Below, piece by piece: positions 31,030 to 43,539 of a stretch of 64,000 nucleotides of DNA (within the stretch, counting starts at the first letter, position 1; every line of letters starts with the position of its first letter). The position numbers and the translations under genes are program-made. The notes beneath the pieces were generated by a model. It was not told where the DNA came from and did not search any database. It was given only the letters and a program-made list of their open reading frames with translations. The DNA lies in NCBI GenBank assembly GCA_026874595.1, contig CM049317.1, positions 16,911,382 to 16,975,381 on the forward strand, given 5' to 3'. The stretch is from Sipunculus nudus (Eukaryota > Annelida > Sipuncula > Golfingiida > Sipunculidae).

Positions 31030-34000
31030 TTCTTACAAAAGATTACATTAGACGTGTTGGGCCATTATGACACAACAATCAATACACAACTATGGGCCAC
31101 GTGAAATGCCCCATCAAATATTTCGTGAAATTAGGGGAAGAAACATTGATAATATGGCAACAGCGAAAACCAGTTACATATACACAAATACGTTTACGAA
31201 TTCATAGTGCCATTTCCTCCTGAATGAACTTTATGTCCAACGTCGTGGCACAATGCCTTCAGTACCGTTTTTGGCCAAATAGAAACCCCAAGGTTGTCGG
31301 GATGCCTCAAGAGGACCATTCTTTATTTGAAGAAATTAAAAAAAGACGTTATGAAGGCGTGATCTTGTGCCAATCCAAGTTGCACATTGCACATAGCAAC
31401 ATATATTTGGACCGAGATTGGTGAACTAACACAGCGCTAATAAGCCGGTTTATTCCTCAGTTTGTCAAACCTGCGTATGCCCCGTCCGTTACAAATCGTA
31501 GCCTTGACCGCTATATATTATGCGGGCCAAAGCCAGCAACAAGTGTGTCAGCTTTGTGAAAATTGGGTTGCTAAGAGCACAGCCATTATCAAACACAAAA
31601 GTGGCTGATGTTAATCTGGTATAAGCTTATTAGAACGCATTTCTGAATATCCCAACATTGTGCTATGTGCGCACACCTGCTTAGCGAACAGCCGATATAT
31701 ATGTCAAAACCATGTCTACTCTTGTCATTTGTTTCAATCTTTTTAAGCGGAGGGCAAGGTAGCGTGTCGTATGTGTTGGTTCAAATGGCACATGTTTTCT
31801 TGTGAGGTGAATCTTCTAATCGAAATGGATATACAGAGGTCGGCTGCTCTCAAACGCCCAAAGTATGCGAGTCGCATAGCTGCCCACAACATTATCTATA
31901 ATATAAATTATATTAACATTATATATAATATAAATCTGGAAGTCTGTCCCGTTCAAGTTGTCCTTTCTGCATGCCTTCCTGGGCGCTCCCACACGCATAT
32001 TTCCACCTGCCACATTTCCAACTTACACTCCGGATGGTTTAAGGCTACATCCCGGTTTCAGCCGTGCACATATTTTCAGAATAATTACGAAATTAACTTT
32101 CCTTACCTTTTACTACGTATCTGGCTTACAAAGTCAGTTCGGCTACGTTTAAACAAGGGCTTTTCTTTTTGACTTGATACGAAGTGAATGCATATGCTGT
32201 TGTGACAACACGGGTAACATTTTACTTCGTGACCTGTCAAAAACACTGTTCTCGTATTTCCGTCCATTCAGGAAGGGTTATATGAGGCCCTTTTATTTTT
32301 ACTCTTTTTTCTACCTTGAATAAAGCGTAAAATATCGTTATTTCTCATGCACTGGCACAGAATTGACAACCAATGGTTAAGATATAATATAATAAACGAT
32401 TTATACGTCAAATAAGTCAACAGTTGCAAAGGATCTTCGAAATTGCGGACATTTGTATTTCCTTTACCTGTAATACTAACATGCAAACCAAATTGTATAG
32501 GACTACGGGTGTATAATCTTACTGTGAATCACGGAACCGGCGGGCCTCGCCGAGGGCCATTACATAGTGGATTCCCAATCGAAATGCATGATGGTCATGC
32601 GTGGTTAAAACAACATCCGAGATCGCTTCATAAAGAAAAACAGTATAAATTTCTTTAAATATCATACAATCTTTGTTAATATTTCATATATCAAATTTTA
32701 ATCACAAAATTAGTACACTGCAAGTTCGTTAAAGCATGATCTCTTCAGATGGGCCGAGATGGCAGCCATGTTTATTCTGACCGAACGGTCACGAAGCATG
32801 ACCTTGAAAGCACGCAAATACATTCTGTGTGTGGGACGAACATTTATGAATACTGTCACCTTAATTTCGACCCATTCATATTGTTTATTTATAGACTGGA
32901 ACATAGAATTCAAATGAAACCGAGCGCCGCAACACTGGCCGCTAAAGAAAATAGTTCACGAAGCAGTGTATGAGATATAATAGTCATAATTCAACGATGC
33001 ATAGGTCTAATGGTCAAATGTTTTAGATGCATTTTCTGTGTTTTGAAGTTTATTCATTGGTAAAACTGTACCTGGAGGAGCCATGTTTTTTCTCATGTCC
33101 AGCTCTATGCTGGATGTCAACAGTTGGAAACCCCAGAAGTCTCTTTGTTTATGCCCCATATTGGAGAACGCAGAATGTTGTTTATAAAGAAGTTCTCACT
33201 TGAAATTCATGTGCACAAGTATATTACTTAAAAGTTTGCTTTGGCCGTTCATTTGAATCTCCAAGTCTTTGTTTTTAAGAGCAGTTTCCCCTCTTTTCAT
33301 CGGGCAACGCCGGATAACACTGTTACTATGATTACATGTGTAATCTAATACTTGTGACACGGACAAAAGGACATCCATAGCGTAGTGTTAATATCTAAGC
33401 TTTTTGACAAGTCTATTAGTATTCTAGTAGAAAGCTTGCCTACTTGCATTCTTTTGAAATGAAGGTCAGTTTCCATTCCAGTGACAATGACTGGCGTTTG
33501 GCGCATTGTCTTTAACCACTGCAGGGTTTAAGTTCTCCCATTATGCCTTTCAAACGCTCTGTCGAGATACGGGCGTCCATTGTTTAAGAGTCGATGACAA
33601 TGCCAGTGATTCAATGTACATTGACGAGTAGCCTACATAGTAAGCCTCCCAGCGAGGCTTACGAGCAGTCTATTGAAAATATTGGTGTGCGAGCGAGGAC
33701 ACAGATATTTAGATAAATCAGATAATAAGCTTAAAATAAACAAACGTGGGTCTTAACTGGATGTGTGAACAATTTTTAATAAGTGAAAATGAGAAAATTT
33801 GCAAGTGGCCACTAGCCCCGCCTGGAACCATTTTTTTGCTTGCACTTTCAGTTTTATTCACTTGATGGCACTATTTTAGGGACCAGGCAGTAAATCTTAT
33901 GCTTGGAATTAAGTTGGATTTCCATGATGAATGAGCCTGAAAGGGGAAGGAATTTGAAAACTGGCTTCTCCCTGTGTCCTTGACCCTAAAGCAACATGCC

Positions 34001-34555
34001 ATGTTTGGTTAGAAACCTGCGAGCATCGCTTCTTAACTTTGAACCTGGATTATATGTTTCATTTTCTTATTTGAGCAAGAAAACAAGTAAAGGGTCTTAG
34101 TAAAGGGTATGTTAGCTTGATTATGTTTGGTAATTTGGCCAAAGGACGGACATTTAGTAATATCAGACAGGGCACCACAGGAATGCATGCAGTGCTTTCC
34201 GTCTCTGTATTATAGAGACGGACACTCTGTCTAATTGACGAGGAGACCCATTTTGATGGCTGCCCACCGAGGCCTACCTCCTCCCAAGACTTTAACATGG
34301 CATCAACTAAAGTTTTTTTTTTCTACACTGTATAAAATTTCCTTCACTGCATGTAAACAAGTAATCTAAGTAATGAGCGACGACACTAGCTCCCTCTAAA
34401 CGCATAAAACACTCTAAATGACTTGTATAATCATTAAGAGTAAGCCAAAGGGGAGGACCGTTTCTATGTATTATTCTTTTAGACGTCCTCATCACTATTC
34501 GGAGGTACTCCTTAATAACTCCCCAACCCAGTCTTGCTGTCGGACTGGGATATGT
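29700..34555. other. Intergenic DNA, no supported gene
   Basis: Nearly 5 kb of unique-looking DNA with one (AT)n tract at about 30988-31026 and a short TATAATATAAAT repeat near 31898-31934. Open frames up to 133 codons occur (for example 31771-32172), but none shows a domain, a signal peptide or composition that I trust. I cannot exclude small exons. Confidence 0.35.
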
Positions 34556-35890
34556 CTATGTGTTGGGAACGAGTACAATGAAATACTCGAGTACGAGTAA
34601 GGAATACTTATAAAGTACTCGAAAACAAGTACAAGGATTTTAGCTATTTTATGACAGAACTCGAGTATGAGTAACGAGTACTCCAAATGTACTCATGAGT
34701 ACTGTACGTAATGAGTACTTCTAGCAGTTAAACCTGAGATGTGGAGTAAAATTTATTCAATGTCTTCTGCCTAATGTGATAATAATATTATAATTTGTGA
34801 AGCTTGTGAAATGTCTACTCATTTTAGTTACACGTAACTTATAAAAAATTAACAGCCATAGAGCTACTTCACTTTTAAATAAGAATAATTACTTTGAACA
34901 TTCTGATGATTATTGTTAGATTTTATTATAAATATAAGATGTAAGAAATTGCTGATAAAAAAATGATAAATACTTTAAAGGCTGGTCATTGTTATCATTT
35001 AAAAACAATCACTCAACCAAGCTTATATTAAAATAAATAGTAGCTTAATATTGATTACACCTCTTTGACATTCTAAATACACGTAGAATGATGATTAAGT
35101 GATAAGCTGTCAGTGTTCGGTTCTACAATTATACTCTTATAAAATTTATAATAAATATTAATATAATCTGATCAGTTATAGATGATAATAAAAGAAAGAT
35201 CTCATTTAAAAATTAATATCATAAAACGCAAGCCCCCGAGTAAGAAGCTGATATACTTAATGCGAATGGCGCTAATGATCCCTTATCCTAATGCATCCCT
35301 TTTAGTTTAGTTATGCCAATTTAATTAGATGTTTCTATGTGTTCATTTAGAGTTGTATATACGTAGATCTTCTTGGTATTCCTGGGATTGTGAATATATA
35401 AGACAGCTAGGGCCACTGGCCCTAAGTGCGGGTCTCACACATTATGTAACAAGTAACAAGTCTGAGAGGGGCAGTGGGCATAGAACACCAGCAGGAATAC
35501 AGAAGGTCGTGTAATGGATATTAGCCTGATGAAGTCTATTATAACTGGCCAGCCAGCAGTGATTAGGTGTTTCCTCTGCAGTTAGTAATTCTCTGCCACA
35601 AACAACCGGACAGTCATACTCAAGCCACTTCTCAGCTATTCTATGGGCGAGCAACTGCGGGATCTGCTACTGTCATGCCATTTTCCCCCGACAAACAATG
35701 TTAACAATAGATATGTATGTATGCATGTATCATTTGATAATAAATATATATAATTGTATTATTATGTGTGCATATTGTGAAGTACTCAATAGTACTCGTA
35801 AAAGTATTCGTAACATAGTACTCGAGTACAGAGTACTCTAAATAGTTACTCATGAGTACGAGTACTTGGAGTACAAGTACTTTGGACCCA
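34556..35890. mobile_element. GAGTAC-rich inverted-repeat element, hAT-like MITE
   Basis: Both ends (34556-34725 and about 35778-35890) are packed with ACTCGAGTAC/GAGTACTC-type repeats in inverted order. The outermost parts read TGTTGGGAACGAGTAC on the left and, inverted, ATGGGTCCAAAGTACTTG on the right, resembling hAT-type termini. No target duplication could be confirmed. The interior is AT-rich, apart from a GC-balanced patch at 35400-35690 with a 70-codon minus-strand frame that I do not recognise. Confidence 0.55.
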
Positions 35891-36363
35891 TATCAGTCAC
35901 ATATTTTAATTGCGGGTTTCTTTACATATGTGTGTACTCTAGCTCCCTGTGTTATACACCATAAACTCCTGCTCTTATGTTTGAAAGAAGGAAACGCACC
36001 AACAAGTATGTGTATCGTAATGGAACGAACCTTTAAAGGCTCATGCATATTTATTACGATTTGTTTGAAAACAATACAATGACCCGGTCGTTGCGCATGC
36101 GCAGAAATTTCTGGGTCGCTACCGCTTCTACAAAATCAACAGCTTCACGTGATTTCCATGTGCTTGTCCACGCGTCGCATCGGTGTCAGACTCTTTTTTT
36201 TTTTTCCTGCCGGGATTGTTCCGTCTCAGCACCATTAATCATACTTCCTGTCAGATCTAGGATAGAGCAAGGGATTATCAGTGATCAAGTGCGTACGAGT
36301 GCCGAGATGGGCACGCACGTAATTAGACAGCTGTCTGAAGCGATAACGCGGGACCCGTGTACC

Positions 36364-36481
36364 CAGTGGCGTCAATTTTTCTTCCAGGGTGGGTGGGGGG
36401 GGGGGGGATGACTTTGTATATACATGTATATTTATATATATATATATATAATTATATATATATAGCTGCCACTCAGAGACA

Positions 36482-36552
<71 letters not shown>

Positions 36553-36769
36553 TTAATCATATTTCAAATAATTATTATGTTTACAAATTAATTAAGTTAT
36601 TTTGTGAATTCTAAGCAAGGTTTAGATATAACATTTTTTTAATAAATAGATCCAAAGTCTTTAATTTTATTTATAAAGATATTTCATTTGCAATATTATA
36701 ATATAATTTACTATTATACTTTTATTTTGTATAATTTATATTATTATACCCCCTATATTGACGCCCCTG
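36364..36769. mobile_element. 406-bp MITE with CAGKGGCGTCAA termini and 8-bp target duplication
   Basis: CAGTGGCGTCAA (36364) and TTGACGCCCCTG (ending 36769) are inverted termini. The flanks CGTGTACC (36356-36363) and CGTGTACT (36770-36777) match at 7 of 8 bases, as expected for an hAT-type insertion. The interior is a G-run (about 36395-36408) and (AT)n tracts (36436-36462, 36492-36550). It is non-coding. Confidence 0.75.
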
Positions 36770-36777
36770 CGTGTACT

Positions 36778-37026
36778 GGTTTGCGTGACCGTGTCAGGTT
36801 CCAGTTTACGATGAAGATAATTTTGAGTTTTCTTCTGGATTTTCACAAGTTAGTTTATTTATATTTGTGTTCAAGTAAGTGGATCATGGGCATAACTATT
36901 GTATTGTTTGAGCCATAAGCCCCCCCCCCCCCCCCCCCAACCAGCCCAATATAATTTATTATAAAATCAGGGTGCTCCATACAGTTGGTTGTGGTTTTTC
37001 TTTGATGATATTTTTATTCGAACTGA
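36778..37026. other. Left flank of the segmental duplication
   Basis: AT-rich DNA with a poly-C run (36921-36938). It has no counterpart left of copy B, so it marks the boundary. Confidence 0.5.
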
Positions 37027-37593
37027 TTCTCAATACTCACAGTACAGTTATCAGTTGTGTTGTCAAAAGCTTTATAACCATATATTCCTAGAATTTTGTT
37101 AATTGAAATTCGAGAAATATATTCTGTATGAATTCCCTTTCTACAGAAGAGCCCATGCTTAATTTTATTATCAGAGCTTGATACCTGTATAATGCATAAC
37201 CGGTTTAGTTATTAGTCAATGTTCATTTTCTGCATTAATAAACATTTTTTTCAGGTTGCCTGCATTAATTCTATCTCATATATATACCAGCTTATGTTAT
37301 CATAATAGTTTCGTAGGTGAATACCAACATTCAACAGTATGTCAGTAATAAATTAGAAATTAATAAATTCCGGGTGTTTATACTAATAACTTTCACTAAA
37401 GGTTGAGGATTCCTTATGATAAATAATAGTGCAGTATTTAGGCTCATAGGACAGGGATAACCTCATGTGATTAGAATGTTAAAGCAATATTTCAGCTTGG
37501 GAGATCCGTGAAGTCTCAAGACAAGATACAAGAAGACTTAACTTTGAAAGTATGGTTGATTTTTGTTAATTAAAGATTACATCAAATGTTAAC

Positions 37594-38675
37594 AGTCATC
37601 AGTGTTTCATGTGTGTTTAAATGTATAAAATAAAACTGCATGACAACAGATGTGCCAACACTGATAAGGACGAAGATGAAGATGCTTCTTTTTTATATTT
37701 AAATTACCTGAAATATGTTTATGTTACATTGTTTTAATACATAGACAAATGTATGAAATCCCTTATTATGAGTTGTGTAGTATAAGTACTTGTGCGTGTA
37801 CAGCAAAGTTTAAGCCTGTTCTGTTTGCAGTTGATGGTGTTTAATTTTATTCTGAGGGGTTCCAGGGCAAAGTCACCATTGTCATTATTGTCACCAATTA
37901 AAACTTCTCCCCTCGAATAAAGGTGATATAAGCTGATCTGTTTGCTGCAAACTCGACTGTGTGGGATAGGTCTTCAGGTGAAATCCAAATAAGACAGTGT
38001 ATTCTAAAATTAAGTTACATACAAATTGTCAATTCATTTAATAAGACCTATATTTATTGCATGAACAATCTCAAAATTAATAACAACAACTTATGATACC
38101 TTAACACACTTCTAATACATCATGTTTACCTTTAAGAATCAAAACAGAAATCGGATGATAACATATCATATTAAATTCAAAAATATAATCAAACAATTAT
38201 TCTTTAAGTCAACAAATACAGGTTAGCCATAAATAATATTAATATGTGTAGAGAGCTGATGTTCTTACTCAGTTATGGATCTTCCATCATAAATAATAAT
38301 TACCTCTAGATATAAATTTAACTGGACCTTTAAATATAATTATTCATAATTACAAACGCGTTTCGCATATTTGAATATAATAAAGAAATGAAGTATAAAA
38401 ATAAATTTAATAATAATGTCAATTATATGATAGAAGTGCACAAAAGGAACTGGGGACTGAAGCAGTGCTTTATGTATTGAAGCTATTACGATATAATAGT
38501 CCATTAAAATATAAACAGTAACTATACCGATATCAAATTATATAATTACCATAAATAAAAGAAAATATAAGGAAATTGATTGGTTTATGTTTTTCAAACG
38601 AATATGAAACGTTACTGAACGGGGTCTCAGCCTGGTAGGGGCCTACCATACATGTGTGGCGAGAACGCCCTAGGA
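37594..38675. other. Segment present only in copy A
   Basis: About 1.1 kb lying between blocks that are adjacent in copy B (around 52515-52530). AT-rich and non-coding, with no terminal repeats seen. It could be an insertion in A or a loss in B. Confidence 0.55.
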
Positions 38676-38682
38676 ACGAGAG

Positions 38683-39235
38683 TGTCATGTTTTGAGAATG
38701 TAAGGGGCGGAGGTGGCTTAGAGACGAGACGGGGAATAGCAGAGCTGAGAGCGGACGCCGTAAAAAAAAAGTCTGAAAAATACCAGGATGATTGTGGAGC
38801 GACTTGCTCGGGTTGGTTGGAAGATAACTTGGTTGGTGAGGATTTTTGCTAACTATATAACGTGTATTGACAGTGTCTGGTGGCCAGCGTAGACTTTTAC
38901 AAGATAAGTGGAACCCCCGCCAAATTAAAAACAACATGGTGGCTGGGAAATTTCAACTCGCAATTGTAGGCAGTCTAGTTGGTGGCAGCTGCAGAGCCCA
39001 GCCTTCCCCTTTGAGAACTTATGAACGGGGACCCGTAATGATTCTATATTGGATGAAAACTTTGTACCTCTTTCATTAATAACTTTTACATACAAACGGA
39101 TTGACTTGCTTCTTTCTGTCTGATCGCTAATCGTTGTGTCTCAGAGATCGTTGTTGTAACTAATCCCCTCCCCTTAATTCAGGGAAACGGACCTGTGCAG
39201 TGGCGGGCCGGATTAACCGCGCCTGGTTCGCTACA
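38683..39235. other. GC-richer block shared by both copies (partner 52534-53467)
   Basis: It begins TGTCATGTTTTGAGAATG and ends GGTTCGCTACA. It contains GAGACGAGACGGGGAA, GAGAGCGGACGCCGTAAAAA and TATATAACGTG, and is clearly richer in GC than its flanks. The TG...CA limits and size (about 550 bp) would suit a solo LTR, but there is no target duplication or second copy elsewhere, so this stays a guess. Open frames inside differ between the two copies and are not genes. Confidence 0.35.
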
Positions 39236-40320
39236 TATGATTTTGAACTTGAAAACTAACTCAACAGGCCACACCCGCCAGGGTTATCACAGGACATAAA
39301 CATCGCTAGATTGTCTTGGAATCTGACGCTGTATCGTGATTATAAGAACAGTCATTCAATTAATTAGAGGCCGAGAGAGAGAGACGATGTGGTTATGTTC
39401 CCGATTGGCAGGGATAGAGAACGAGTATAGTCTTGTCTAAATATAGGGAGATTAAAAAGAGTGAGTATTTATATAGGAATATGTATAAAATAAAACCAGG
39501 GTATTTAGAATGGACGATATTATTATAGTACTTATATTGTAATTATATAGTAATACAAATATAAATATCTTTTTTTCAAAAAAGGATGTCTTGAATAAAT
39601 ACCCTTAGAACAGGAGAACCTAATGACATTTGTTAATGGTAGTTATATAGTTACGGAACCTAATAACAACAAATCCTGTTACGAAGATAAAAGAAGATTT
39701 TGTTAACAAATAATTATAATTTATTCTTAGAACAATCCTAACATAACAATACACTTAATCAATACAATTACACCGTATGACAATAAAATGTACAGTACCA
39801 GAGTGTCAGAAATGTACTGTACCAGAATGTCCGGATCCTAGGCTTTAATTTCTGATACCACCACTGTCACAGCTCAACATAGAGTCCTTAAACATCAATA
39901 ATCCACGTAAATAGTAATAATTCAAAGGCACACTGGAGACAGTCCGTATAACATCTCTATAAAATCCGTTGAATATCTGACACCACTGTAATTATCGGTA
40001 AGGTCCCAAAACTGACGAGAAGAAACACTCTTAGTGCTCGCTTGTATTTTCCTTTCTGCCGTCTCAAAACACAGCCCCCAATTTATAGCTTCTCGCCCGA
40101 ATATTCTAGAAATGAAAAATTCAAAAGAACAATACACACACTTATGAGACCCGAAACATCTAGAACAAAAAAAAAAACGCTGTGTCTCTACGCTTCAGAC
40201 CCCAGCGAGCCACCCGCCAACAAGCGAGGTTCCCATAGCAATTAACTATGCCTGTGCTACACGATTCAAAATGTCAACAGACACATGTAACACTCCTGCG
40301 CACAATAAAACAGATACCTG

Positions 40321-40370
<50 letters not shown>

Positions 40371-40372
<2 letters not shown>

Positions 40373-41271
40373 CAGTGGAACTGCTGATGTTTAATGTGTA
40401 TCAGTGTGCATCTTTTGCATATCTTTAACGTGAATTATAACAAAATATTTTACTTAGCGGAGGACCCTTATTATGAATTTTATTGTGTAGGTAAAAAGAG
40501 AACAAGATTTTTTTATATATTTATTCATGATAAAAATAAATATACATGTACATATACGCGGAGTGACTGATGAATAGCACAAAATTACACTAGAGGCAAT
40601 ACGAAGACAACCTACTGAATACATATTGAACATAACGCCTTGATTAACGCCACTTTCTCCTTCAAGGAGAGCTCTTTCAGAGGCATGGTCGCACAACATG
40701 CAAGCTATCTTTATACGTTTTACTGACTGCTCAGTACTCAGTGTGAGTAAGGTATGAACACATTTAGGATTAACTAGGTCGTTAATTTGACCTATGAGGA
40801 TCGAACAATATGTGATGAGTTAAAATATTAAGGTCTCAACCCCGCACTTAGGGTAGCTGTGATACAGGTGATCACTGAGGGTCTAGCATCGCTAGCCCAA
40901 GACCCAAGGGCAGGCCGGCTCATTAAGTAATCAGGCCGATGGTTACCCTCTTTGATCTATAACTTACGCCTCAGCGAGTCTTAGCACAGACACCGAGTCA
41001 GGAAGATATGAGGGACCAGCCTGTCGTTAAGGCGCCTGTGACAAGGCGCAGCCTTGTTATTTCAGTACTTCACAGCGGCGGTCGCATTAGCGGGATCGCA
41101 TTAGCGTTGGGGCCAGGAAATCTAGTCGTAATTCTGAATTCAGGGATGGTCGTAATTTTGAGTCATTTATAAACATAAATAAACTAAAAAAAAAATCGGG
41201 ACCAAACAAAGTGGTCGTAATTGTGGGATGGTCACAATTGTGAGGTGGTCGCAAGGCGGGGCTCCACTGTA
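40371..41271. mobile_element. 0.9-kb element with TACAGTGGA termini (Tc1/mariner-type MITE)
   Basis: TACAGTGGAACTGC (40371) and GGGCTCCACTGTA (ending 41271) are short inverted termini next to TA-rich flanks, as in Tc1/mariner-like elements that duplicate TA. The right part repeats GTCGCATTAGCG and GGTCGTAATT-like phrases. It lies in a copy-A-specific region. No transposase. (AT)n precedes it at 40326-40370. Confidence 0.6.
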
Positions 41272-41405
41272 TATATAGCTTGCATAAGCTTAAAATGGTA
41301 TTTAAAAAGGTTCTAAAGAAGATCTGTAGAACATGTATTTAAAATACTGTTAATTAACAGTAACAAAATATCGTTCATAAAAGACGCATACCTCCCTAGA
41401 GCATC

Positions 41406-43535
41406 ATCTATATATTAATAGCGCAAGGCGATTTATGTAAATTTCCGTATCTCCTCTGATTTTCAACATAAATATGCTCCGGATTTGTCCGAAGAGATTC
41501 CACCCACTTTTATTCGCAATATATGCGTATTATGTGCATAATTAATAATTTTAATATTTGTTCCCCCGGGGGCGCCTCTTTTCTTTGTGTCTTCGAACCC
41601 GGTAATACTATGGCCATAGATTGTGTGATTGCAGGACAGAGTTTTACTCCTGGGACCCTCTCTGGGGGTTTCTCACATTTCGTGGTGACGGCCCGAAATA
41701 ATCCCCATTGGTGAACTCTTCTCAAAAGGCAACCTCCGCGCAGCGAAAAGGTCTATTGTGCACAAGGGGATATAGCGTGAGGAGAATGCTCAAGAGAGGG
41801 ATCTTTTAAATAATGGAAATTTTCCGATCGGCGGTGAATGCAGGGCAGTTAAGTGTGTAAAACCCGGACCTACGGTCCCCGGACCCCAAAAACGAGTTTC
41901 CTTAATTTCCAATATTTATACCGATAAAAACACCACTTTTGCTGATGTAGGAACAGAGCAAGGTCCCTAAATGTCGCAGCTTTGTAAATGATCCATACAC
42001 TGACAGATTTAAGTTTTAAAATATTTCGATGAAGACAAACCCCATTTACTTGACTTTGCTGACTGTTCCATTTTGACGCACCCCAGTAACCACCACTCAT
42101 ATTTTTGTTAAAGACTAAAATATGGGGGGGGGGGGGGTTTAGCACCCATGTCACTCACTAAATATAATTATTCGTGTTTTTTAATGAAAATACATGTATA
42201 ATCGTGCAGGCACACTGGGGGATATTTATTTGAAGTGCACTTACAGTCGTTGCGGACCTGAGGCTGATATATCAGAGCTCTTCCCCGTAACAACCGGTTT
42301 CGTGTCACATTCATAACAACCATGCAATTTTAAGTTGGAAATATTATAAATACCGAAAGGAATTGTTGATTACTTGCATTTCAAGCAACTACAGGTTCTA
42401 AAATAATGATTTTGTAAATGTTTTTAATTATTATACTTTTTTAAACACCACACAAATTAAATAAATTGCAAATATAAAGTTATGAATAAAACCTGAGACA
42501 AAAAATGCAAAAATACAGATAAAACACAATAATAAATGACATGGGTATTATGGCTAAACGTGATGTGAAAATATGTACTAAAGCTATGGTAAAACAACGA
42601 ATAAAAGAGGTCCGTGCGCCAGGGTCCGTAAGTGTTAATTTATCAAGTTTTGTAGCAAAACAGACTAATTTTTTTATGTTTTAACCAAACATAATATAAA
42701 ATATGACTTTAGATACATTTATGCCAAAATATCTGGACAAATTACCATGAAAATTTAAGAATTACAGATTTTTCTTGGGGTCCGGAATCCGTGGGGTCCA
42801 GGTTTTACACATTGCCTGAATGCAGTGACTGTCTCACTTGAAAACATTGGCTCAGCTTTCAAACAGGTAAAGGTCTTTGAGAGTCGTGATATTTAGAAAT
42901 ATATGCAGTCATTAAATGTACCACATAATATAATGCTAACAGGAACCTTTGCGCAGCGGGATTGCCCGACCATGTGAGTGTTCGTTTTTTTTTTTTTTTT
43001 TGCGTGATAACGGGAATGCAATTATCGATAATACGTCACAGCGCTAAGCTGTACTACCATCCTTTACTGGCGGATTGACAGGCTCGGAGGGCAACTTTCA
43101 ATGGCGATGTTCAGCATAATATATTTTCATATAAAAATGATTTCATTTATCATATCAACTTCTTCGAAAATTCTCCGGCCAATCCCTTGCCTTCAGTTAG
43201 AGTTTAATGCATAACACCATGCACATAATGGATCTATATATATTAATAGCGTAACGCGATTAGTGTGATTTTCCGTATCTCCTCTGACACCACGGATTGC
43301 CGAGATTTTCGACATACATATGCTGCGTGTTTGTCCGAAGACCATACGTATACAGGAACGTATTCGTCAAGTCATCCAGACTCCGACATTAGGTCAGCTC
43401 AAAGACAGAACACCAAATGTGAGATTCAAAGAGATTTTATGACGGTAATATCGTACAACCAAGGTATTCAACTATGGCAGACTATTTGACATCAGAACTA
43501 AATGCTCTCCCCAAACCGTGCGTAGGTAATTGCTT
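41406..43535. other. Composite segment present only in copy A
   Basis: In copy B the flanking sequences are about 20-30 bases apart (around 54265-54290). The segment contains ~85-bp direct repeats at 41408-41493 and 43231-43345 (both with CCGTATCTCCTCTGA and TTTGTCCGAAG), and a nested inverted-repeat element at 41854-42811. No gene is recognised. Confidence 0.55.
41854..42811. mobile_element. 0.96-kb element with TGTGTAAAACC inverted termini
   Basis: The left arm has TGTGTAAAACCCGGACC and, further in, CCGGACCCCAAAAA. The right arm has the inverse (TTGGGGTCCGGA, then GGGTCCAGGTTTTACACA). Arms extend about 45 bp. The interior is AT-rich and non-coding, with a G-run at 42123-42136. No clear target duplication; superfamily unknown. 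Confidence 0.65.
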
Positions 43536-43539
43536 ATAA

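Noticed and set aside
31771-32172. 133-codon plus-strand frame
   Set aside because: It includes an ATATAATATAAA repeat, has another frame open on the same stretch, and shows no recognisable domain.
38533-38937. 134-codon minus-strand frame in copy A
   Set aside because: It spans an A-only boundary and is not open in the matching part of copy B; no domain.
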